DNA of 64,000 nucleotides, taken from contig OZ014412.1 of assembly GCA_963965975.1 (NCBI GenBank), forward strand, positions 12,848,849-12,912,848. The letters run 5' to 3'. The position numbers were made by a program, and so were the translations under genes. The stretch comes from Xestospongia bergquistia (lineage: Eukaryota > Porifera > Demospongiae > Haplosclerida > Petrosiidae). How positions within the stretch are numbered: position 1 is the stretch's first letter; each line of letters begins with the position of its first letter. Shown here in pieces: positions 1-12,475 of this stretch. A model generated the notes under the pieces. It searched no databases and had not been told where the DNA came from. It saw only the letters and a list, made by a program, of their open reading frames with translations.

Positions 1-201
1 CACTTATATGCACATGTATAATTATATGTTCATCAGTGTCTCTCATATTGATGTAATGAAATAAAATCTGATTTATTGGTAAGGGAAAAATTAATAATTG
101 GTGTTAAGGCACATAAAATACATGCTTTTTATAATTCACCAATTCACTTCAAAACACCTGGAGTGATAGTATTCATTATACAATATAATGTCATCTTTTA
201 C

Positions 202-2999
202 CTTGCATTCATTCAAGTACTCATTGACATCAGTTATACAGTCTTGTTTAACCAACAGGTCTTTAGCTTCCTCTAACACTTGAGATAATACTTTTAAATC
301 CATCTGCAAACTGGAGATGTCTTTCTCTCTCTTCTTTAACTCATGTAACTTCTCTCTAAGTTTCATTTGACAGCGATGATGTAGACAGCTAACATCAAAC
401 AATTCTGATTCAAGTTGTAACAGGAGAAAATTGACTCGTGCATCTTCAGTTGAAACAGAAGAGAGAGATGTATGTAGTTGAGCAGTGTGTTCATTGCAAT
501 GTGACAACATTTCACTAAGTTCATCCAATTTGGCATTAATTACCTAAAATTGAGGTACAACAATGATTTACATGTAACCTACTGTACAGCAACAGTTAGA
601 GTGTTAGTATATACAGTTTAGTTTATGTGATATATGTGAAGGTATACAAACATGTACATGTAATTGGGTTTGGTCAATACTACATACATAACATGTATAA
701 CCAAACCTTAATAGTGAGTACACTTAAAACAGTTTCTAATTTTTCTACCTGTGTTCACTATGGAGATGCAAATTATTGACTTGCAGTCAGATAACCCAAT
801 ATATTATAAGCTATATCATTGCTTACATTGCATTGTTCTTTCTTCTCTTGTAATGTAGATAGCAACGGTTCACATGGTACTTGGATGCTTCCAATACCTC
901 TTTGTAGAGATTCAAGATTTAATTGGCAATTCCTTAATTTATGAAGGAAGGATTCACAGTTGCTCTTACCACTACCTTCTGGAAGTGAAGTGAGTGTTTC
1001 ATCCAAATTTGGAGTTTTAAATCCTTTGGCAATCTAGTATAATAAACATGCAGTCATTGTACATTTATATAGACTTGTAAAAATTGGGTAGTAACAATAT
1101 TTTAAAGCTATGGCTAGGCACTGGTTCAAGAAAACAATTTAAGTGAAAAAAGGGATTTGAGCCAATACTAACTTAGTGGAGCTAAATTATAGTCCTAAAG
1201 TAGGGCTTATTATGTTTGACAATCAGGGAGTTGGCAGATGTTGTAGAGTATCTAATAAGCAACTTGTAACATGATATGTATGGTTGCTAAGTGCCCAAAA
1301 CACTAGGTCATAAACATAGTTTTACTACCTATGGTAAAGTGAATTTAAGGAACACAAATAGAAGTAAAATCAACCAGCTGAGATCATTTCAAGCTATTCA
1401 TCTCTGTTACATAATTATAACAACAACAACTGATTGACTCAATACAATATGTAGTTTAAAAACAATTACACAATTGTAAGATCAGATGGCACTAAATCAA
1501 CGTTGGAATCTAACTTATACATGAATGTACAAGTACACACACAGTAATATAATACTGTTATAGATGACAGCAATTACAATGAGACCACAAAATGAAGGTG
1601 CAGTGTTCTAATATTAGTGTGTTAAAACAAGTTTTGTTTATACACAAGTCAGTAGGACATATACTAAATGAAGATATTTGTCACAAACAATTATTTATAA
1701 TGTAATATAAACAATGAACAATAAATTTCGTTATTCATGTACCATTTCATTATTCAATCAAATAGTCAACATGGCTAATGGCAAATAACAGCTGGCTAGG
1801 AATGTAACATTGATTTACATATAATTGTAATAGATAGTAATCAACAAAGACATCTTACATTTAAACACATGTTGTGTACGACCCTCTTCATAAATCTTAT
1901 GATTACATAGTTGTACATTATATTGACCTGTTGTTGTGACTGTGCATGTAGATTGACTGAATGTTGAGTTATACATGCACATGTAATCACGTAAAATAGC
2001 TTGACCATAAAAGTAAATGTTTTATCAGCATTAAACCTACCTCATGAATGTCAGCCATTTCTGTGTAATGTTCATCAATAAATTCCATTAATACTACTCT
2101 CATTGAGGAGGGACGTGGTATATCATAGTCATGTGTTGGTTCAGGAAGTTTAGATTTCTTTGTACTTGTAGTCTCGCTGAGATTAAGAGGTTTGACTATT
2201 TCTTTAAAAAGAGGTTCCTATCATTGTGGAAAAAGCAATATCATTATCTCTTATGTTAAAGTTGAAATAATGAAATAAATTTATGTATGTACAAAAATGT
2301 TCAAAAAGGTACATTCCAAATTCAGACAATGATGTACATGCATACACATACATGTACATCTTTGCAGTCTATATCACCTTGCAGAGACTCCGAATACAGA
2401 TACCGTAACCACTACCTTCAGAATACATGTATTTGCTTAACACTAATGCCTAAAATATTAACATGTAATATTTACTTCATGCAGACTAAGAACATTTTTT
2501 TGAAGAGTTGTATGAAAAATAATACTGAGTACATTGGAAGAAATTAAATAGTTACTATAAATGTCATGTAATACCTCTGTTGGACATTTCACTGACACAT
2601 GTGGAGGAGGAGGTGTGGGAGAATGAGACGGAGAGGCAGTACCCATCTCAGATGATGAGTGAACGATGGTTCTCGGAGATAATGATGATGGAAAAGATGA
2701 AGGAATATGTGTTTCATTACTATTTTCTGAGGTAGCTATAATTTCTTTTTCCATCAGTGGGTTTGGTTGAAGGACTATTTCTGAGTAGACAGGCAAAGGA
2801 GGTGGAATAGGATTGCGTCGTTGATGAGTGGGGTTAGTCTGGGGCTCAATTTCAGTATAAACTGGGACAGATCGTTTTAATGGAGACTGTTTATTAGCAT
2901 ATGGTATCACTATTTCATCATATGGCTGTATCAAGGAGAAATGAAACAAGATAATACATGATTTTCACACTAAAACACCAAAAAGGTTTGAGATGTACC

Positions 3000-3072
<73 letters not shown>

Positions 3073-6000
3073 GGAGAATCAAACAGAAGTATTAAGAGAT
3101 GACATTCCAGTAGTTGTACAACATAAGTTCATTCATTGTGCTTTGCCCATACTAGAACTTTATTTGTATATCTAACCTTTATAGAATGACCTCTTCTCAT
3201 TAAAGTTAAGTCAATATCCTCTTTTTGCTTGACTTCCAGCTTTGTAATATCCACAGAAAAACTAAGTAACTGCTCTCTCTTCACAGCAATATCTTCTTGG
3301 CTTGTTCTAACCTCTTCTATGCGTGGAATGCTAGCTCCTTTGTGTACACTGAGATTAAGTATCAACTGCAGCTGTTCACTGGTTTGTTGTAGTGTAGTGA
3401 GGTGTTCGTCAACTTCCTGGCTTTTATTCTGGAGATAAAAGACACCAATGTAAAGTGATAATGCATATGAGTAGTACATGTAATGTATATGTCATGCATG
3501 TGTTTGTGTTGTTTTAAGGATTCAAATGTGTATGGTTTCAGTGTTCTGTAGTACTATAGCAACAAACAGATTGAAATCCACAAAGTCACTGTTGTGTAAC
3601 AAATCGTTTGTGATAATGGATACCATATTTTCTATGAATAGAGCAGAGCACATGAATGGATTATACCTTAGAAGCACAAATCTGTTTATTTTACATTCAC
3701 TGTACATTTGAACTTGTACCACTAGCATTAATGTTCTAAGGTTCACTTGTCATATCAATTTTGATATAGGTCACAGCCAGGTTTGTGTCAAGCACTTTTG
3801 GGGGCTTAAGCACAGTTTTTGAAGTGCTTCAAAGTCCTTTATCAATTTAAGCACAAGTGCTTGTGCTTGTGCTTAAGCACAAGTGTTAATTGTCTGTGCT
3901 TAAGTCTTTTGTAGTGTACATGTACAGCACATGTGATAAAGCAGGTGTATACTGTATAGTTAAGACATGGCAGCTGAAAGAATGATATTTGATGAGTTTG
4001 ATCTTCCGGATGATTTTAATAGCAAGGAAATCCTCTGACCTCAAAGCTAGGTGCAGGCACTGCTCACAAGAAATCTCAGAAACATATTAAGGTAGGGAAT
4101 AACATGATTACCAATACTAAATTGTGATCACTGACATTAGATAGTTTTTAGTGACTTACTATTGTACCTTCTTAACATAAGTATATTGTTATATAGACGA
4201 TACATTCCAAAATTATCTTGAAACATATACACTGTGCATGTATAGCTGTGACTCACAGTTATACATGCACAGTGTATATGTACTACACATACATTGCACA
4301 TGTACATGTACATATGCTAAACTTATTTATCACACTCACTTGTTTCAGGTCAATTGATATTCCCTTTTCTGTCTTCTCTATCTGTGCCAAGTCCTCCTCA
4401 GTTCGTTTTAACCAATCATCAACAATAGCCAGGGACTCTTCAGTAAATTTCATACGATGATTAACAGCAGAATGAATAGTAGCCTCTGCATCTACTTCAA
4501 TAGCATGTAGACGTTGTTGTACTGTGCTGACTTTATCTCTGACAGGTGTGCCATTGAAATGAGGCTCTAAACTAAGTAATTGCTGATAAAAAGTAGAAAG
4601 ACCCATCAGAGACTCCTTACAATGGCTGAGTAATTCCAAACTCTAAATGAAGAGAGGAAGCGAGTGTATTTCAAAACAGACAATCCATTCTTAACACCAA
4701 AACACTAGGTATCTGTTTTCAAACAGTAATAATTAAACAGTAGATAGTTATGTTCAAACACACACAAATATATGTATTGCTATGTACATTGTTTACAAGT
4801 GAGAATAGTTGTTGCAATTGGCAACATGGTAAAGTCCTCAATTACATCACAAATGTGGTATTTTCTCATCAAAGCACACTCTTGTTGTGATATAACTAAC
4901 TGTCATCATGATTAATTATAATTATTGATAGTAAAAACTTCCTATTGCTATCATATTATAAATTTAATACACTTCCTTTTTAAATTAATGACGTCAATAA
5001 TATCACATTTATTGTCTTGTACTTTAGCTTTTAAGAACACATGTACATGTGCTTAGCACTATTACAAGTACAAAATCAACATTTGGAACACTATAAACAT
5101 AAGATGTTCATAATACAGAGGTTTAATCAGTAAGAATTAGTATGGAACCACAAAAATTATGCTAGCTAAAATATTAGAGACATTTCACATCAAACAGCTG
5201 TGTGAAAGTAGTAACAAGCTGATAGAGAAATACTACACATGTACACATGTTAAATTATGCCTACATGACCACATCATTGGTTTGGATACCAGTGGTCATG
5301 CATGAGTGTATCATGTTCACTACATCTTAATCATAAGTACAGGTAACTTCAAGCTCTATGCATTGTAAAAGCTATTATAGTTATGAGGCTGGTAAAACAA
5401 AAGTGATTTTAATGCAAACGATTTTATTTCTAAATGAGAGATACAAGTTTAAGAAAAAATATTTCTAATGATTATAGACTACATGTACATGTTCGTGCAC
5501 CTGTACCTAAGAATAATAGTTATAGTTCTGGAAAATTATAATACTAATTTATGTACAGCCAATAGTATCACCTACTTTATCTGCTGTACTCCATGGTTGC
5601 ATGTTACCCTCGAGCATACAATTACGTAACTCTGCCACAATTTTCTCATATTCAGTAAGGTTTCTTTGACAGTCAGCAACTTTCTCCTCAAACTGTAGTA
5701 TCAACTCCAACACCAATTCCATGTTACATATATGCTCATTACATACTGATTGTAGCTGTTTGACTGTGTGGTACAGATTTGATAATGTCTCCTTACAACA
5801 GGCTAACTCAAGGAGAGTATATGAGGTGACTGCAGCTTTACCTGGTCTGGTAGGAGAGGGAGAATTGGGTATAGAGTCTGCTTGCTTGTTGAGCTGGCCT
5901 AGTTCTTCTACTTGAAGGTCTAGTATTGTTAGACTTTCCTGAGGGAGAGAGAGATTTATGTATGATGTATGTGTATGTGTACATGCATTTTTACTAACCC

Positions 6001-9000
6001 TCATGTCACTGAGTCTTAACTCAACATTCATTGAATGCAAATGACAGGGTGATCTTCGCATTATCATCCCTTCAGCAACATCAACTTGAGCAGCCATCTC
6101 TTCCAATTTCTTAGATAAACGACAAGATGGTGTCTTTTCCAACGTTGGTAAACTGGGACTACTTCGTACTGGAGGATAAGTCCCTCTTTTTTCAATAGGA
6201 CCAGACTTAGTACGAGCTGGTTTGGGTGGAGGAGATAGAATGTTTGATGACATTGGCGTCTTCTTAGGTCCCACAGATGTAGCCTTGATATGGTGAGGTA
6301 ATGTGTGAGCTTTAGAAGGTGGCAAAGGTGGTTTGTTATTATGCGAGTCTTTGTGAGCTGAATTAGTTAGTATACTTGGTTTAGGGAGTGTTACAGGAGT
6401 GTCTGATGGTACAGGATGTTCCATAAAGGAACTCTCTGCCTCTTGTTTTAATGCTTCCAATAAGTTATCCAATGACTCATGTCTATTAGGTGAACTAACA
6501 GAAGCAGGACTAGAAGAATGGGTGGGGCTTAGTACAGCACTTGATGGGTAAGTGTGGCTTTTAATAGTACTTGCACTAGTTAAACAGTTGTTGCTTGAAA
6601 CCGTATCAGTTGAATGATTGTTGACTGAAACAGTGCTAATGAAATAGGTGTGCTCTGGGGTTGTATTAGTTGAAGGGAGATGACTTGGAACAGCAGTAGT
6701 AAAATGGGTGTGGCTTGAAACAGTACCAGTTAGATGAGTGCAGCTTGGAATTGCATTGGTTGATTGGGTGTAATCTGACACATCCATATAAATACTAGGG
6801 GGTGGAGTGTTTCTAACAACCTCATCCAATTTTGAGTGATTTCTCATCAAAACTCTAGAGTCACCATTTTCCTTTAGACTTTCTGTAGGTATAAGTGCCA
6901 AACTGTTGTTAGGGATAGACCCAGTGGGACTAACAGGAGAGAGGGACCTCTCACGGACAGCAGCTAAAGCTGTTGATAACTTCGAATATTGTTGTTTAAC
7001 ATGTTGACAAATTGTGGACCATTTTGTGTTTACAATTGCAACTTCTTTGGCTATTTTAGCACATTCAGAAGACAATGCATCATCTAATGATCCAGACTTC
7101 AATTGTTCAGCTTCCTCTGTTAACTCTTTTAAAAGGCACTTCATTTCTTGAATAAAGGCATAACGCTCTTTGAGTTTTAGAAGTAGGTCCTGTAGAGAAA
7201 GGTATAAACAATTTAAATTAAAAAATAAAAAAAAATGATTGAGTACCTATGATACTTTAACCTCTAAGAAACCCTACCAATTTTAGATTTGAATTAAGAA
7301 AATTTTGATTGTATCTATCTGGAGCTAATGAGTTTGTAAGTGTTCTACTTATTACAATCTTGAATGGATAATTTTAACTTGTCTTGTTGTCACACTTCAC
7401 CTTAATGGACTTTAAAAATTATCTCTTTACTCAAAATATGAAACATTGAAAGCTACATTCAGTTACAAACAACACTGTTTACAGAGATCCATATAATACT
7501 ATAATATCAGTCAATTACATGACTAAAACAATTTGAGAAACTACACAGTTACCGGGAAGCCATATTATACAGGAAATATCTTGTGGGCAGTATCACTTGA
7601 TTATATAGCTGCCTATATGATAAATGTCTGCCTAGCAACAATTAAAACCCACATCCTGGTTTGAAAAAATCCATATTAAGTCCATATATAATGCTTTGCA
7701 AGTATAACAGCATTGAGGAAATCAGTGACATAGTAATTACATAAATGTATACCTGATAAGTGTACAAGTACATGTACATGTATTATGGTAGAATAGATGA
7801 TTCCTACATAATAACCCTTAGACCATACTGTAATACTATGATTAAATTATGAATACATGTACGTGCTATTACAGGCTATTTATCACTCAAGCAAATTCTT
7901 TTGTCACTATGTAAACACTACTTATGTACACCCTGCTAGCAAGCTATTATTATATTAAGTAGTATAATTTCATAGTTAATTCCTAACATTGACAATAGTT
8001 AGGACTGGTAACTATGTCAACTGACCTATGAATGAAAGAATGATGTTATTGATATTTTAAGTGCAGTATTACGGTCTAGTAGCAACTATTTTAGCTCTGT
8101 TTAATACTTTGTAGAGTACATCTATTAATCTAAGCTGTTTGGCTGAACAGAGACAACATGTCTCCAGTGTTGAAATTAATGTCACAAAAATATACATTAT
8201 AGGAACATGTACTTCATATGTAGGTACTGAAGTAGAAGGTACAAGTATATATGTATTGTGAGTGTTCCATTATTTTTGTTAATATGTGCCTGTAAAACAA
8301 GCAGAACATCTACCTTTGTGATTTTCTAAAGACAAATACTTGTTATTAATGACATTTATTATAATGTATATCCTATTATATTATGAAGAGAACAAAATGA
8401 AATCAAGGTCATTACAAATCCATGCATGAGAGATTTATTGTAACACAAAAGATGGTGGTATTCTTACTACACAACATTGTACAGAATAAATTAACCAATC
8501 ACAGACTATATGAGTTTAGGACAACTTAATCAGGTGATAGTATTGTCCATGTAGGTATATATGAAGTTCTACCTTTTTTATGCCATGATAACTACATATG
8601 TAGAAGTCTTTAAAAAGATAATTTTTATTCAGAATACATATTTTCACTTGATGTACTAGCTTTTAGAAGTCTTATTTTGAGTGCTTTAATAATGAAAGTA
8701 GTGATTTATATTGACCTAGGAAGTAGCCTCTCCTGGAGGTGTCATTTCATTAGCTTTCATATTAATTTATAAGCTGTAATTACAGGGGTGGAGAAAGCTC
8801 AAATGAGCTGCCCAGGCCATTGCATATGAAGTGCTAAAATTGCAGCAATTCATGATCATTGAAAAAAGAATAAAATAGATGTTTATTGTATACACAAATT
8901 TAATTATTATAGTTAAAAGAAAAAAATAGTTGTCCTCAAATTATTGCCCAGGCCATGGCCTGAAGGCCTGGGTGGAATCTCCAGGCCTGAATTATATTCC

Positions 9001-11203
9001 TGTTTCACAGAGTGGACTGGAATTCCTTCTTCAACAATCTTTTCATAATGTTTCTTAAAGAGATTAGGTTTGTGTTGTCTTTTATCAATCAAGAAACAGG
9101 TATACTTACAGTACATTGCTAGTTAAATTAGCTTTTTCTGGTTTGATTACACACATATACATAAATCATTCTTTCTTATTCATGTGTAATATTTTATTGC
9201 TAGTCACTACAAAATTATAACAATGCACTATTGTATAACATCTTTTGGACGGTTTGCCTTAACTTTCTGTCATAACTGTTGCAACACAGCATTATGCCCT
9301 TGCTATTGTGGCTACTATGTAGTGATATCCATACGGTCATTTCTACTTTGGGATTGTTTGAGATGTTTTTACTGTTAAGCTGCATTCAATGATTCCATGA
9401 TAAGGATGCATATGCATTTATATGTTAACATGATGTTAGGACTTTGTGGGCTAAGGACTAATTACATTAGGAACACCTCATAAAGTTCTCTGTAATAACA
9501 AAATTAAGCAATTAAATAAATTCATTCAAATTCAAAAAAGCAGAAGCCGTTCAATTGAATGCAATAATTCAGTAGTTCAGTTTACTGTTATGAAGACATT
9601 TTGCCTTATATATGTAAATCACTAAATACAAGGCATAAGTGAACTGTGTGTATATGCTTGCGCAGCTCTGATTGATCATCCTCCTAAAATGATATTAATT
9701 ATATTATACTGCAAACATCCTGACAATTATGAACAATAAACAGTACTTAACATCCGTTATGAGTAGTCACTTTAAACAATAATGTAATAAACAGAAGATT
9801 TCATTCAATGAAGACATACTAACTGCATTACTAGTCTAATTATTGAGACTAGACAGAACTAACACATCACTCATCTCTTATGTGTTGCATTAATTGTTCA
9901 CACAATATATAATGTTAACTATTCACTTTTCTTTTATAATGATGGCTAGCACAGTGACAGATACATTGACAGTTGTACATGTAGAAGGAAAGTACATTGA
10001 AGCTATTTATAGCAGACTATATTTCAAGACCTTGCATAAAGTATGATTGTGTTCCTATTCTAATTATAACACTATAGGTTCAAAGATGGTTTTACAATGA
10101 CTGATAAATGATCAGTGTTTGATATATGCTATAGTACAAGATTTGGCCAATTGAAACAAACACATTCTTAAGACACAAAGTAGACTTGAAGTCACAGTTT
10201 GTAACGAAAAGATATGAATACAACAACTGATGTTTTCAACATTACTACTTACAACACCACATGCGCACTGATGTCACTATTGGCAGAAGTAATGTCAAAG
10301 TTACTACAACAAGGAGATAACAAGTGAAGAACAATTTTGTGTCTTTTAACATTACATTTACTACATATCACTGTCAAATGTACAGTGATTTCACAATATC
10401 ATTATGAGGTATTTGTAATTAACACAAAATTATTGAATAAGTTCATTCATAACTAAGATATGTCTTATTACAGATCCTACTTTATTTATGAAAGCATTTA
10501 AAGATGTGACTAAAGCAGTATGCTCAAACTGCTATACAACTAGTCTGGTGTTGCCAACCATTCCCAGAGAGGAATGATCTGGGAACAAGTGCATATGGAC
10601 TCATAGAGCATGAATGGAGATGTGTATAGAGCATACATACATAGACCTAAGCATGTGTTAAGACTGTAAAAAACAGAAAATGACTGTTGTGATATGCCCT
10701 GTATGTGGTAATGATCCCTTGAATAGAAGCACGAGTATCTTTTACTAAGTAACACTGGCATGCATCATGTACTGCTTTAAATACAAAGTTCAAGCAACTT
10801 CAATGACTTTAATAGCCATTGTCAATTCATGTGGAATAGGCATTAAGTGAAATGAAGGAACTTGTAACTGCACGAGGTAATTCAGTGGCTTGGAAGATTT
10901 TGTAAGCTATACAAGGGCTATATGGACTTGTTCCCAGACCCTTCTTCTCTTAATGAAGATTCAGCAGTGCCAGACTACAACACAACAGTGTGTAACAAAA
11001 GCCTTATTGACTCTCTCATTTACCATATAAAAAAGCCATACCTTGTACTGCAGAGCCAATTGAGTTAAGTGGGTGGGGTCAGCCTCTAAGAAGTCTTGCA
11101 ATGGAATAACCACATCAACAGAATCATGACATTTATCCAGCCAAGTGTGTAGGTTTTGTATTGACTTCTGTAGGACCTGTAGCTTTAATATATGACTGGT
11201 CAT
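202..11203 (-). CDS. Spectrin-repeat-like scaffold protein, 3' end beyond window
   Basis: Nine coding exons join in frame (minus strand, 5' to 3'): 11203-11042, 7189-5999, 5938-5576, 4642-4340, 3428-3177, 2925-2575, 2217-2041, 1033-827, 543-202. They total about 1116 residues and every intron is phase 0. The start ATG lies four bases inside the first coding exon in a good context (AACAATGA). The N-terminal ~110 residues form a spectrin-like helical repeat with the usual tryptophans (LHTWLDKCHD, then NTKWSTICQHV), and another lies in the 4340-4642 exon (DDWLKRTEEDLA). The 5999-7189 exon adds a Ser/Thr-rich low-complexity stretch and SH3-type proline motifs (PPPKPAR). The 2575-2925 exon carries YDEI, YTEI and YSEI, and the next exon carries YDIP, all possible SH2 docking sites. 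The C-terminal exons are coiled coil. No actin-binding CH domains are seen. Relation to nesprin, dystrophin or plakin families is possible but unproven. The last exon ends at a GTAAAA donor, so the gene probably continues off the left edge. Confidence 0.8.
3002..3076. repeat. (GA)n microsatellite in scaffold-gene intron
   Basis: About 75 bases of almost pure GA lie in the intron between the 3177-3428 and 2575-2925 exons. On the transcribed strand this is a (CU)n tract ending about 76 nt upstream of the acceptor, where it could act as an extended pyrimidine tract. Confidence 0.97.
3778..4110 (+). mobile_element. Possible hAT-type transposon 5' remnant
   Basis: The stretch begins CAGGTTTGTGTCAAGCAC and is followed by repeated, partly palindromic AAGCACAAGTGCTTGTGCTT blocks (about 3805-3905), as in the subterminal repeats of hAT elements. 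An ATG at 3967 opens a short acidic peptide. In another frame KARCRHCSQE resembles the CxxC half of a BED zinc finger. There are early stops and no transposase core, and no matching 3' end was found. The family assignment is tentative. Confidence 0.35.
4224..4280. repeat. 57-bp near-perfect hairpin
   Basis: Two arms of about 28 bases (4224-4251 and 4253-4280) are inverted copies with one internal mismatch and almost no loop. Each arm contains CATATACACTGTGCATGTAT or its complement. It lies in an intron of the scaffold gene. Confidence 0.9.
6520..6790 (-). repeat. Coding ~39-bp degenerate repeat (Ser/Thr-rich)
   Basis: Within the large scaffold exon, about six degenerate copies of a 39-bp unit encode 13-residue blocks such as SSHTHFTTAVPS and TVSVNNHSTD. 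The reading frame is maintained through all copies, so copy number can change without breaking the protein. The segment is likely disordered and hydroxyl-rich. Confidence 0.6.
7190..11041 (-). other. Long intron of scaffold gene; one old GC-richer element
   Basis: No coding exon fits the flanking phase-0 borders here. The notable part is about 8785-9120, with repeated CCAGGCC motifs, a perfect palindrome CAGGCCATGGCCTG (8949-8962) and a short open minus-strand stretch ending at 8913. It looks like an old mobile-element piece but cannot be assigned. Confidence 0.5.
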
Positions 11204-12309
11204 TGTTCTAGAAGACACAATAGACAACAATTAGTCATGTAAATACTATGTGCAAGGAATATGTATAGTCAGAATGTTAAAATAAGGAACAATAAAGATT
11301 AACAAATTTAACTAACAATATTTCATTCTGAATAACACTTCACACTATAGCTGATGCTACAACAAGCTATTCATTGATAATGGGACACAATAAAGAAATA
11401 TTTCATTGCTAAATGTACTTGAGATATTTACATTTATGGTCACAAAGACAAATGATATCACATTAACTTAATAGAATATTGTGGACCAATAGTAAACATG
11501 TTGTTGGGTAATACCTGAAGTTAAAGGGCCAATTATCTCGACTATAATGAACTTTGTCAGAATGCAATTGTTTAACTAATGGTAGGAAGTAATACCAATT
11601 AAAGGATAACAAACTCAATTAAAGGAAATGACTTAATGTCCAACAAAGCCCATCCCTAAATGTTGATGTAGGTTAAGCTGTTGTCTATTAAATAACAATG
11701 TAATAAACATTCCAACAATGACCACTAGCTACATTAGTTAAGGAATGAAGTCTACCAAACACAGGCAGGCAATTACTACCTAGACACAAGATAATAATAC
11801 AATTACTATTAATTGTAATGTCATCAATATTGGGCGTTGACTTATGTAGTAGTTGTAGAACACATAACACATATTAGCTAATTGTTAGTAAATTGGAGTG
11901 GGCATCAATAAATAATAAGTGGAAGAAAGGATTTTCCCTTTAAGCAATGTTAAATGAAATATTAAAACACTATAATGTTATCATTAATAATTCAGTACCA
12001 TTAATTAAGAGTGATAAATAGAGTATTGATGACCAATGCAATATCTCAAATAAAGATTACCAATAAGACAACTATTGCTTTGCCTGCCTATTAGCAATTT
12101 TAAACAGATTTAAATCACATACTAATGCTATATTTACACTGAGGCATTTTATATTAAATACATAATGAAGGCATATTACATCATATTACTAACAAAGCTA
12201 GTCTTAACATACTTAATTCAAAATGTTGTTTGACCATACCACATTTATTGTCAAAAAGTTTCTTTCATAAAAAAGAAATGAACCTTGTATGTTTATAATG
12301 ACTATATGT

Positions 12310-12475
12310 AACACAGAGAGTATTGTGATATATATACTGTACATATATACTAGGTACTTGTGCATTCATTCATGCAGTATTCATGCACATGTACCCAATA
12401 CATGTACATATATGTGTACATGTACTTGGTACATGTATGTGAAGTATGTGCATATACCATAGTACATGAACATGT
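12310..12475. repeat. Dense TACATGTA-type palindrome cluster
   Basis: Intron 1 of the scaffold gene contains many overlapping palindromes of the TACATGTA, GTACATGTAC and ATATAT kind, with alternating direct and inverted copies. The same octamer is scattered through the whole window (for example 4300, 5480, 7770, 25390). This patch is the densest. Confidence 0.7.

Noticed and set aside
8913-9116. Minus-strand peptide near the GC-richer element
   Set aside because: The peptide looks coherent but has no start, splice partners or recognised family. It was kept only as part of an unassigned old element.
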